From an uncultured bacterium (GTDB lineage Bacteria; Bacteroidota; Bacteroidia; Chitinophagales; CAIODY01), in assembly GCA_903871715.1 (NCBI GenBank), contig CAIQHW010000326.1:1-8804 (forward strand): a stretch of 8,804 nt of DNA. Direction: 5' to 3'. Numbering within the stretch: position 1 is the stretch's first letter; the number at the start of each line of letters is the position of its first letter. The notes beneath the pieces are model-generated. The model was not told the DNA's origin. It searched no databases and saw nothing but the letters and a program-made list of their open reading frames with translations. This document shows, piece after piece, positions 1 to 7,363 of the stretch. A program made the position numbers and the translations under genes.

Positions 1-237
1 ATCTCTGCTGCCGAAACCATATTACACTTGGCTTTGAGCATTATTTTGGTGCATTATTTTGGCATCATCGGCATCATAATAGGCTTTTTAATTTCATCGC
101 TGTTGGATAAAATTTTGTTGGCAATTTTTGTTTACAAAAACACCAAAAAACAATTGTGGCATTACACCCCAATGGTTGATTATTTGTTGGGCAATTTGGC
201 AATAATTGTGTGTGTAATTATTGCATCGGTTTTGTGA
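1..237 (+). CDS. C-terminal end of a polysaccharide flippase-like membrane protein (partial)
   Basis: The reading frame is open from the first base of the window and ends at TGA 235-237, giving 78 residues of a protein whose beginning lies upstream. An ATG-less internal start at 28 is not needed. The segment holds two closely spaced hydrophobic helices (including LALSIILVHYFGIIGIIIGF), a short basic linker (YKNTKKQ), then a last helix (LLGNLAIIVCVIIASVL). The pattern 'SIILV.YFGIIG...G..IS' followed by a basic loop and one final helix is typical of the last helices of Wzx/MATE-like oligosaccharide flippases (polysaccharide biosynthesis proteins), which move lipid-linked glycan units across the inner membrane. 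The neighbouring membrane glycosyltransferase-like gene fits a glycan locus. Only the end is visible, so another multi-helix membrane protein cannot be ruled out. Confidence 0.65.
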   Translation: MSAAETILHLALSIILVHYFGIIGIIIGFLISSLLDKILLAIFVYKNTKKQLWHYTPMVDYLLGNLAIIVCVIIASVL

Positions 238-1813
238 AAACCGAAAAATATTTTCCTTCCCATTTTTTGATGTAATGCACTTGCACACTATCTATCAATG
301 TTCTGTTCAAATCCTTTGAAGTAACCGCCACCATAGAATCGCAGAGAAATTTACTTTCATACTTTTGCACAATAATGTTTTTGATTTTTCGATTGTTGGC
401 AATCATTTTCCAGCTTCTATTTAACAATTTTTTAGTAGGCATTTCGTTGTTCACAATCCAATCCAACGGCAACAAATTATTGTTCCAATGTGCAGCCCAA
501 AAACCTGCATAATCGGTAAGCAAGCAATAATTATTTTGATGCAGTTTTTGACAAATTTTATTCAACTCCATTATTGCCGAAGCTGTGGTGCTGTTGGTTT
601 TGATACCACTAAAACCAGCTATGTCATTTAATTTTGTGGTTAAATATTTTGCATTTTTTTCACGATAAATAAAATGCGTTCGCAAATAAAACGATGCTGC
701 AAAAGAGATGAAAAAACAAAAACTTAAAACCACTTTGCTCCATTTATTTTCCAAAGTAATTTCGCTCAACATCGCTATCCACATCACGCCTGCGGCTAAT
801 GCTGGTGAATTATAACCCAGCGAAATGGCGGTGCTCCATGCCAACATCAACACAAAAAATAAAAACAAAGCCACATTATTTCGTTGCCAACTCTTAAAAA
901 CGAACAATGACAATAGCACGCCAAATTCCAAATAAAAAACGGCTTTGTAAGAATTGCGATAACAAAGCAAACCTAGCAAAATGGCTGGCAACAGCAAAAT
1001 GAAAATGTTTTTTACCACACTTAATTTTTCACTTTTAAACAACCAAAAAATTAATTGCGAAATTCCAAAACCGAACCACAAAAATGGATTTTTTAAAAAT
1101 GCAAAAATGCCTGTTTGCATCAATTCGGTTCGGCTCAAAAGCTGCATCACAGCATCATTCCATGATTTTGAAAAATAAACTAACTCGCCATAAACTAAAA
1201 ATGGTAAAATAGTAAACAGCCACACGCCCACATTTTTATAATCGCGATTGAGGAATACCAACAAAAATGGCATCAACAAAAAATTTTGTTTGCACAAAGC
1301 CGCAAAGCCAGCAATGCCATATCCAAACTGCTTTACGTATTGATTTTCATAGGTGCTAAACCATGTACCAACGACTACACAAAAGATAGCATCAATCGTA
1401 GTCCAAGCCATTAATGGAAATGAAAAAATGCCCAAGAAAAATGCAATGAAAAATATCAACGCCTTAAAAAGTGCGTTGGAAGCGAAATTGGAGGCTTTTT
1501 CAATTAATAACAAACTGAAAATGGAAATGATAGCAATTTGAAAACAAACCACCAATCGAGAAATTAAGAACAGATAATTACCTCCGAAAATTAATTCGGG
1601 TAAATGCAAAATGCCGCTACCAACTGGACGGATGCTGATAAAATCTTTGTGTGGAATTTCTCCCACAAAAATTCTTCGAGCCAGCGACAACACTACACCA
1701 TCATCAGTTGGGTTAAACCCAAGAGGAGCAATTATAAAGCAATATAATGCCAATAAGATTATTGACAATGCAGATACTGCAATTGAAAAGGTTAGGTTTT
1801 TATTATCGAACAT
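218..1813 (-). CDS. Polytopic membrane protein, GT-C (ArnT/PMT-like) glycosyltransferase candidate
   Basis: This is a 531-residue protein starting at ATG 1811-1813 and ending at TAA 218-220. It opens with a hydrophobic helix (about residues 9-31). The first predicted periplasmic loop then carries T36-D37-D38-G39 followed by 'ARRIFVGEIPHKDF'. An acidic pair just after helix 1, followed by 'A..I..GE.P..DF', is the hallmark of lipid-phosphosugar-dependent GT-C enzymes such as the ArnT/PMT and GT39/GT83 families. About ten further hydrophobic stretches follow to about residue 390. A soluble tail of about 140 residues follows, rich in Asn and Lys, with four Cys in the segments ICQKL, NYCLL and FLCDS and nearby; it is presumably extracytoplasmic. 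The likely role is transfer of a sugar from a polyprenyl-phosphate donor to a surface glycan, lipid or protein; substrate unknown. It overlaps the flippase gene by 20 bp tail to tail and lies 86 bp downstream of the hairpin at 1900-1928, so it is probably transcribed separately from the large gene upstream. Membrane topology is clear; the enzymatic assignment is inference. Confidence 0.7.
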   Translation of the reverse strand: MFDNKNLTFSIAVSALSIILLALYCFIIAPLGFNPTDDGVVLSLARRIFVGEIPHKDFISIRPVGSGILHLPELIFGGNYLFLISRLVVCFQIAIISIFSLLLIEKASNFASNALFKALIFFIAFFLGIFSFPLMAWTTIDAIFCVVVGTWFSTYENQYVKQFGYGIAGFAALCKQNFLLMPFLLVFLNRDYKNVGVWLFTILPFLVYGELVYFSKSWNDAVMQLLSRTELMQTGIFAFLKNPFLWFGFGISQLIFWLFKSEKLSVVKNIFILLLPAILLGLLCYRNSYKAVFYLEFGVLLSLFVFKSWQRNNVALFLFFVLMLAWSTAISLGYNSPALAAGVMWIAMLSEITLENKWSKVVLSFCFFISFAASFYLRTHFIYREKNAKYLTTKLNDIAGFSGIKTNSTTASAIMELNKICQKLHQNNYCLLTDYAGFWAAHWNNNLLPLDWIVNNEMPTKKLLNRSWKMIANNRKIKNIIVQKYESKFLCDSMVAVTSKDLNRTLIDSVQVHYIKKWEGKYFSVFTKPMQ

Positions 1814-1899
1814 TTTTATTGCACGAAAATTTTAGGAATGTAAAAATATACATTTGGTAGTGCAAATAAAATCAAATTTAAAGTTAGTTTTTAAACAAC

Positions 1900-1928
1900 A
1901 ACGCCGCCTCGAATATTGAGGCGGCGTT
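1900..1928 (-). terminator. Strong GC-rich hairpin terminator after the large secreted-protein gene
   Basis: An 11-bp perfect inverted repeat (AACGCCGCCTC at 1900-1910, GAGGCGGCGTT at 1918-1928) encloses a 7-nt loop. It starts 31 bp past the stop codon of the 1263-residue gene. In the minus-strand transcript it is followed by a broken U-run (GUUGUUU); on the plus strand it is followed by four T. It stands out as a GC-rich block in AT-rich DNA. It should separate the large gene from the membrane glycosyltransferase-like gene downstream. A nearly identical hairpin lies at 7646-7674. Confidence 0.85.
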
Positions 1929-1959
1929 TTGAAAATTGGTAATTGAAAAATGGTTTTGA

Positions 1960-4900
1960 TTACTCTTTCATCAACTTACTTTCACTTACTCCTTTTTCTG
2001 AAATAATTTTTACAATGTAAATGCCATTGCTAAAATCTTGCAAATTCAAATCAACTTGATTGGTAGTAAATGTTTTTTGCAACACAATTCTGCCTGTGGC
2101 ATCCATCACCAATAATTGTTTTTGTTCATCGTAATCGTAGCCTTTCAATCTTACAAAAACATTGTTGGTAGCTGGATTTGGAACTATTAATTGCGAAACA
2201 GCTGAACTGCTAAGATTATTGATACCTACATTTCTATTGTACAATATTTTAGCGGAGGAATCTGCCAATTCTACATTAGGTACAATTCGACCATCTAATT
2301 TTAAGATACTAATATTATCAATGGTGCAAAGGAATTTATGTTGGCGATTAAACGAAGCTTCATCTCTACCTACAATATTTCCAGTAGTAATATCAATGGT
2401 AATGGTAACAAAATTACCAAAGCCCGACTTTGCAATTTGATTGTTGCGTACCAAACCCACATGCACTGCGGTGCCCGATTTATCTAACTTATACAATTGA
2501 AAATGGTCGGTAGAATTGGTAAACAACCAAGATGGTGGTGTGCTAATTCGAATTGAATTAGTATCTATAGTTTTGGGATCAACATGAAACGAAAACGCAA
2601 CACCATAGATGCTGTCTGCAGGAATAGCAGCTGTACCCATACCTACTAAAATAGTAGCTTTGGTATTTTGGTACATGGTATCGGGTCCGATAGTCATGTT
2701 TAATAAATTGCCAGTGCCAACTTTTCTATTCTTTACATGCACCAACCCATAATTCTGCAAAATTGCTGTGGTATCATTGCCATCAATCACACCATCACCA
2801 TTACAATCGGCAAATCGAGCATCGATGGTTGTGCCTGGAATGGTTGCTGCAAATGGCGTTGAAGGTTGGTCAACCCAAACCAATGAAGCATGATTTCTGA
2901 TTGGACCAGTTGTGCCATTTAATTGCCCGATAGGGAAAATATCCAAATTATCTGCTACTAAATCGCTGTTGGCATCGCCAGGCCAAACACAATTTGTACC
3001 CATGGCTACAGTATCGTTTACTGTTATCCAGCAACCATTTGCCGCTGTGGCAGTTAAACTAATTTGATGGGTGCCAGTTGATGAATAGCTGATGGTTGCA
3101 TTAGCAGTAGAAGCTGAAGATGGTGTTGCGCCTGCAAAGAGCCATGTATAAGATGCTACATTGCTTCCTGTAAATAGAATATCAGCAATGCTATTTGTGT
3201 TTTTGCATGAGCGATATTGTGCCGTAAAAGTGGCTACTGGCAAAGGATTCACCGTTAAATTCAAAACAATAAATGAATCACAACCTAAATAATTGGTGAG
3301 TGTATCTTTATAAATTCCAGGAATAGAAAGGTTTTGTCCTTTGAAAAAATAAGTATTACCAGCGCATACACTTTGATTTAATGTGGTATTGCTGATTGGA
3401 TTTACATTCAAATGCAGTGTTATCAATGAATCGCAGCCGATGGCATTGGTAAGTGTATCATAATAAATTCCGCTGGTGTTTAAATTTTGCCCATTGAAAA
3501 AATAAGTTTGGCTGCCGCAAATAGTTTGATTGAAGCTAAAAGTTGAACCAGACTTTAGAATTATCGAATCAGTAAATAAGGAGGATTGGCAACCATTTAC
3601 AGTAACAATCATAGAAATTTGGTGAACACCTGGTGATGAATAGCAAACAGTGTATGGTCCCATTCCAGAACCAATAGCTGTTCCACCATTCCAATTGAAA
3701 GTAGGAAATGCGCCTAAAGAATTGGTGCCATTAATATTTATCGTTGCACATCCTGTTGTGTTAAAGCATGAATTATATGTTGCAGTGAAAGAATCTACGG
3801 GAACTTGATTTACAGCCAAATTCAAAGTAATGATTGAATCACAACCCGAATGATTTATCAACGTATCATAGTAAACACCGCTTGCAGTAAGGGTTTGATT
3901 GTTGAAGAAATAAGAACCCGAACAAATATTTTGATTGATACTCGAATAACTTGCAGGGCTAGTAACATTAAATTGCATCGAATCCATTCCACTGCAACCA
4001 TATGCATCCGTTACTAAAACTTTGTACATCGTATTGGCGTTGGGCGATGCAACTGGATGTGCAAATGCTGGATTACTCAAGCCTGTTGAAGGCGACCATG
4101 AATAAGAAAAAGCGCCATTCGGATTTCCACCACCTGATGCAGTTGGAAAGCCACCCAACGCAACACCATTACCACCACAACCTGTGTAATCAAGCCCGGC
4201 ATTGGCAATTACAGCTGGATAAAAATAGAGGTATAATGCAATGATAGAATCGCCACAATTAGCATGGTCGGGCAATGTATCATAGTAATAACCGCCAGTA
4301 GTTAAAGGTTGATGTTTGAAAGAATCTACTGCACCAGCGCATAAGTAATGATACTGCCAAGTATAAGTTGTTGGTGTGTAGGCAGTCATTGTGATTAATG
4401 AATCGCAGCCCATATAATTTGTCAAAGTATCATAGTACGTGCCTGGCTGTACAATGGTTTGGTTATTGAAAATAAAATTTGTTCCATGACAAAGCCCGTA
4501 GTTTGGAGCGGAAAAACCAATATTGCTTTTCAGCTTTAAAGTGATGGATGAATCGCAACCAACTGAATTTGTAAAATGTTGAACATAGCTGCCAGTTTGA
4601 TTGACAAGCTGTCCATAAAAATTGTACATGCCATGGCAAATGGAATCATAAATGGTATCCGAAGATGTTTTTAAAATTCCTAAAACAACTGTATCGGTTA
4701 ATGTTGAGCAACCTTGTGGATTAGTAACTTTAGTGTAATAGCCGCCGCTATTTGCTATTGCTGAATAAAAATAATAATTGGTACCCGATGCTACTGGTGA
4801 GCTAGCATTGCCAGTATAAATTAAATCATAGTTATTGGCACCAACTATATAAACCTTAAAATCATCGGTGGAGCCAGTAGAAAAATTTGCACATGGAAGT

Positions 4901-5751
4901 ATAGAATAAGAACTACCAGCAACTGTTCTTATTCTCATCAAAGTGGCACCAAGCAAAGCATTTTGAGGAATAACTATTGAACCTGAATATGTACCAGAGC
5001 CCGTTGTATTGTAAACTAATTCGCCAGCATCAAAAGTTCCGCTGTGGTCAGCATCAATCCAAATCATCATGGCTGAGCCATTGTACAAATATGAAGTATC
5101 AACATTTGCATAAATTCCATAAGCCCAACCTGCAGTAAATTTGCCGAATGAAGTTGCTGTAGCTGGATTGTAATAAGGCGAAACATTATGAGTTATAGTA
5201 CCAGAAGCACTGTTATTCATTTGGAAATATTTTAAACAATCATGTCCGCCATTTACCGCAGCACAAGAAGTTGAAGGAATATTGGTGGTTGTATCTTGTT
5301 CATCTACATTAAATGTGATGGGGTTAGTGCCGCAAACATTTGTAGCAGATACATTCAGTTTTTGGGGCGAAGGATAAGTAGAACTAACCGCTAAATTCAA
5401 AGTGATAATAGAATCACAACCCAGATAATTCGTGAGCGAATCTTTGTAAATACCCGATGATGAAAGTTGCTGACTTTTAAATAAATAAGTGTTGCCTGTG
5501 CAAATAGAAACAGTTTTAGAAATGTTAGAAGGCAAAACAGTTAAGTACAAATAAATAATAGAATCGCAACCATGAAAATTTACCAACGTATCGAAGTAAG
5601 TGCCCGAAGTTGACAAAGCATGATTGTTGAAAGTGTATGGATTTATGTCGCATACAGTTTTGGTAAGACCTGAATAAGTGGTTTGGCAAGATTGTGATTT
5701 TGCAACCAACATCATCAAGCAAAACGAAACGAGTGTAATAATTTTTTTCAT
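1960..5751 (-). CDS. Large modular secreted surface protein with T9SS C-terminal sorting domain
   Basis: The protein has 1263 residues. The start chosen is ATG 5749-5751, because it directly begins a signal peptide (MKKIITLVSFCLMMLVAKSQ, cut near S19-S21). The longer frame from 5820 adds 23 residues that bury the signal and would start upstream of the candidate promoter. In order: eight Cys-paired modules of about 40 residues ending in 'GCDSIITLNL' (around 34-72, 84-122, 372-409, 421-457, 471-510, 610-647, 745-783, 796-834); a GEVED-like domain (about 160-303, with 'IWIDADHSGTFDAGE' and 'GSTDDFKVYIV') between modules 2 and 3; a PKD/Ig-like segment (516-596, 'YSWSPSTGLSN'); PKD-like segments at 655-733 and 842-918; two EF-hand/dockerin-type loops (D926-D937 and D982-D993); a cohesin-like beta domain (about 1015-1170); and a T9SS type A sorting domain (1172-1263, PNPA at 1191, end SESKLMKE). 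The protein is inferred to be exported by Sec, then passed through the outer membrane by T9SS and attached or released. No catalytic motif was seen; an adhesin or matrix role is likely but unproven. Confidence 0.9.
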   Translation of the reverse strand: MKKIITLVSFCLMMLVAKSQSCQTTYSGLTKTVCDINPYTFNNHALSTSGTYFDTLVNFHGCDSIIYLYLTVLPSNISKTVSICTGNTYLFKSQQLSSSGIYKDSLTNYLGCDSIITLNLAVSSTYPSPQKLNVSATNVCGTNPITFNVDEQDTTTNIPSTSCAAVNGGHDCLKYFQMNNSASGTITHNVSPYYNPATATSFGKFTAGWAYGIYANVDTSYLYNGSAMMIWIDADHSGTFDAGELVYNTTGSGTYSGSIVIPQNALLGATLMRIRTVAGSSYSILPCANFSTGSTDDFKVYIVGANNYDLIYTGNASSPVASGTNYYFYSAIANSGGYYTKVTNPQGCSTLTDTVVLGILKTSSDTIYDSICHGMYNFYGQLVNQTGSYVQHFTNSVGCDSSITLKLKSNIGFSAPNYGLCHGTNFIFNNQTIVQPGTYYDTLTNYMGCDSLITMTAYTPTTYTWQYHYLCAGAVDSFKHQPLTTGGYYYDTLPDHANCGDSIIALYLYFYPAVIANAGLDYTGCGGNGVALGGFPTASGGGNPNGAFSYSWSPSTGLSNPAFAHPVASPNANTMYKVLVTDAYGCSGMDSMQFNVTSPASYSSINQNICSGSYFFNNQTLTASGVYYDTLINHSGCDSIITLNLAVNQVPVDSFTATYNSCFNTTGCATININGTNSLGAFPTFNWNGGTAIGSGMGPYTVCYSSPGVHQISMIVTVNGCQSSLFTDSIILKSGSTFSFNQTICGSQTYFFNGQNLNTSGIYYDTLTNAIGCDSLITLHLNVNPISNTTLNQSVCAGNTYFFKGQNLSIPGIYKDTLTNYLGCDSFIVLNLTVNPLPVATFTAQYRSCKNTNSIADILFTGSNVASYTWLFAGATPSSASTANATISYSSTGTHQISLTATAANGCWITVNDTVAMGTNCVWPGDANSDLVADNLDIFPIGQLNGTTGPIRNHASLVWVDQPSTPFAATIPGTTIDARFADCNGDGVIDGNDTTAILQNYGLVHVKNRKVGTGNLLNMTIGPDTMYQNTKATILVGMGTAAIPADSIYGVAFSFHVDPKTIDTNSIRISTPPSWLFTNSTDHFQLYKLDKSGTAVHVGLVRNNQIAKSGFGNFVTITIDITTGNIVGRDEASFNRQHKFLCTIDNISILKLDGRIVPNVELADSSAKILYNRNVGINNLSSSAVSQLIVPNPATNNVFVRLKGYDYDEQKQLLVMDATGRIVLQKTFTTNQVDLNLQDFSNGIYIVKIISEKGVSESKLMKE
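3250..5652 (-). repeat. Span of eight degenerate Cys-paired ~40-residue modules inside the large protein
   Basis: Eight copies follow the pattern 'C.G..Y.F..Q.L..SG.Y.DTL.N..GCDSII.L.L.V'. Each has one Cys near the start and one in the GCDS signature, 26-28 residues apart: C34/C62, C84/C112, C372/C399, C421/C449, C471/C499, C610/C637, C745/C773, C796/C824. Copies occur as pairs or trios separated by the GEVED-like and PKD-like segments. On the plus strand the GCDS signature shows as recurrent GAATC(A/G)CAACC-like strings. The even Cys spacing suggests one disulfide per module after export. Copies 2 and 8 are the most alike in their middles (GIYKDxLTNYLGCDS). They probably arose by internal duplication. 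This repeat type is common, as I recall, in large Bacteroidota T9SS cargo, but its function is not established here. Confidence 0.85.
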
Positions 5752-5773
5752 GGCTATGATTATTTTGTTGATG

Positions 5774-5805
5774 CAAAAGTGAACTGCTTCAAACCGCTTT
5801 GCAAG
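5774..5805 (-). promoter_or_regulatory. Candidate Bacteroidota promoter for the large secreted-protein gene
   Basis: Read on the minus strand, CTTG (5802-5805) is followed after 20 bp by CACTTTTG (5774-5781), one base away from the Bacteroidota -7 box TAnnTTTG. The expected transcript start lies around 5767, which leaves a leader of about 16 nt before ATG 5751. This supports the internal start that exposes the signal peptide. The match is by eye and imperfect. Confidence 0.35.
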
Positions 5806-5837
5806 TACAAAAAAACACAATTATCCAAAGTATGATG

Positions 5838-5867
5838 TTGTTTATTTTTGTTGAAATGCTATATTTA
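5838..5867 (+). promoter_or_regulatory. Candidate Bacteroidota promoter for the 470-residue gene
   Basis: TTG (5838-5840) is followed after exactly 19 bp by TATATTTA (5860-5867), seven of eight positions of the TAnnTTTG box. A start near 5874 would give a leader of about 27 nt before ATG 5901. Together with the opposing candidate at 5774-5805 it makes a back-to-back divergent pair whose elements do not overlap. Confidence 0.4.
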
Positions 5868-5874
5868 CAGCATT
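5855..5874. promoter_or_regulatory. Inverted repeat over the -7 box, possible operator
   Basis: AATGCT (5855-5860) and AGCATT (5869-5874) form perfect 6-bp arms around an 8-bp AT-rich centre. The centre covers the predicted -7 box and the right arm reaches the predicted transcript start of the 470-residue gene. This placement suits a dimeric repressor site. A short palindrome in AT-rich DNA can also arise by chance, so this is only a candidate. Confidence 0.25.
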
Positions 5875-5900
5875 CTATAATCATATTAATCTAAAGCAAT

Positions 5901-7313
5901 ATGACTAATTCAAAACTGTTTGCACTGCTAAATACTTTTTCACCACAAGAAATTCATCGCTTTCAGTTGTATTTACAAAGCCCTTATCATAATGCCAATA
6001 CCATCTTTTATCAATTGTTCGAGGCACTTCGCCCCTATCTTCATTCTCGAAATACAAAAGAAATAAAGCCTGAAGTTATTTGGAAGCAAATTACAAAATC
6101 AAAAGCATTTGATGCACTGCAATTCAATAAATATACTTCATCGCTTTATCAATTAGCTGCTGATTTTATTGCTTTGAATCAAATAGAAATCAATAGTCAA
6201 GCCATTCCGCTACAATATTTACAAGTTTTAAATCAACGAAAATTAACCGATTTGTTTTTGTATCACTCGAAAAAAACAGCGCAAGAAATTGAAAAGAATA
6301 AGCATAGTGCAACTTTTTATTACGACCAATTTTTGTTGAATCAACAAATTAATGCACATCAAGAAATATTGCAAAGTCGCACCCAGCCAAGGAATACAGC
6401 CGATGTATTAGCATCGCTGGAAAATTTTTATTTGCATCACAAACTAAAATTTTGGAGTGTAGCACTGCACTACAAAAAAATGTTTGACCAACCTGTATTG
6501 ATTTTGTGGGAAGATTTTTTGCTAGATTATTTGCAACAAAATAAAATGGCTGATGATGCTATTGAAATTGACCGACAAATTTTATTGCTCGAACAAGCCA
6601 CCGATGCAACGCCCTATTATCAAGGGTTGAAGGAAAAATTGATGAAAGCAAAAAGCAATTTGCCTGTGGCAATGAAGAAAGAAATTTATTTGTTTCTCAT
6701 CAACTATTGTATTGCACAAATCAATTTGGGTGAAGTAAATTTTTACAAAGAAATTTTTGAGATTTACAAATTGGCCTTGCAACAAGATTTATTGATTCAG
6801 CAAAAAACAATGAGCCCGTGGGATTTTAAAAACATTATCACCACAGCTTTGCAACAAAAGGAAATTATTTGGGCTGAAAAATTTATTAAAACCTACAGTC
6901 CATTTTTACCAAAAGAAGAAATGGAAAATGCCTACAACTATAATTTGGCTCGGGTATTTTTTATCCAAAAAAAATACAACGAATCGCTGAAACTATCGCA
7001 GCAAGTGGCTTACACCGATATTTTTTATCAGCTTGATATTAAATTGATGCAAGCAAAAACTTTGTATGAGCTAAATGAATTGGATACTTTGGATGATTTG
7101 ATTTCGAGTTTTAAAAAAATGTTGAACCGCAAAAGAAAATTATCAAAACACTATCAAACCATTTACCGCAAATTTTTATTGTACCTGCAAAAACTATTGG
7201 CAGTGAATCACAAAAAAGAAGTAGTACCTATTTTAAAACAGTTGGCTGCCGACACTTTAGTGCCCGATACTAATTGGTTGAAAGAAAAGTTGGAGATGCA
7301 AATTGCAGGGTAG
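5901..7313 (+). CDS. Helix-rich protein of unknown function, possibly TPR-like
   Basis: The protein has 470 residues, from ATG 5901-5903 to TAG 7311-7313. No signal peptide or membrane helix was seen, so it is probably cytoplasmic. The N-terminus (LFALLNTFSPQEIHRFQLYL, then QSPYHNANTIFYQLFEAL) has the form 'L...FS..E...F..YL.SPYHN.N......F..L'. I associate this form with an uncharacterised family of helical proteins found across Bacteroidota. The rest is nearly all predicted helix, rich in Leu, Gln, Lys, Tyr and Phe. It includes stretches reminiscent of degenerate TPR pairs, such as 'YNYNLARVFFIQKKYNESLKLSQQ' (about 345-370, split here only as a description) followed by 'LMQAKTLYELNELDTLDDL'. 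It ends in a basic stretch and WLKEKLEMQ. No catalytic motif is visible. It is transcribed away from the large secreted-protein gene and converges on the second one. A scaffold or protein-binding role is inference only. Confidence 0.8.
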   Translation: MTNSKLFALLNTFSPQEIHRFQLYLQSPYHNANTIFYQLFEALRPYLHSRNTKEIKPEVIWKQITKSKAFDALQFNKYTSSLYQLAADFIALNQIEINSQAIPLQYLQVLNQRKLTDLFLYHSKKTAQEIEKNKHSATFYYDQFLLNQQINAHQEILQSRTQPRNTADVLASLENFYLHHKLKFWSVALHYKKMFDQPVLILWEDFLLDYLQQNKMADDAIEIDRQILLLEQATDATPYYQGLKEKLMKAKSNLPVAMKKEIYLFLINYCIAQINLGEVNFYKEIFEIYKLALQQDLLIQQKTMSPWDFKNIITTALQQKEIIWAEKFIKTYSPFLPKEEMENAYNYNLARVFFIQKKYNESLKLSQQVAYTDIFYQLDIKLMQAKTLYELNELDTLDDLISSFKKMLNRKRKLSKHYQTIYRKFLLYLQKLLAVNHKKEVVPILKQLAADTLVPDTNWLKEKLEMQIAG

Positions 7314-7363
7314 TACGCTGTTAATGTTGGGAAAAAATAAAATTTTTAGTGATTGAAAAAACT

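Noticed and set aside
241..258. AT-only palindrome (AAAATATTTT) after the flippase stop as a terminator
   Set aside because: The stem is short, has no GC pairs, no loop of its own and no clear following T-run, and lies inside the opposing gene.
1814..1899. Promoter for the membrane glycosyltransferase-like gene
   Set aside because: TATATTTT-like and TTTG-like strings occur, but no pair has convincing spacing (12 or 22 bp by eye), so no site is called although a promoter is expected here.
5752..5820. Upstream start for the large secreted protein adding 23 residues (MCFFVLAKRFEAV...)
   Set aside because: It would place a non-signal segment before a typical signal peptide and begins upstream of the candidate promoter; ATG 5749-5751 explains export better.
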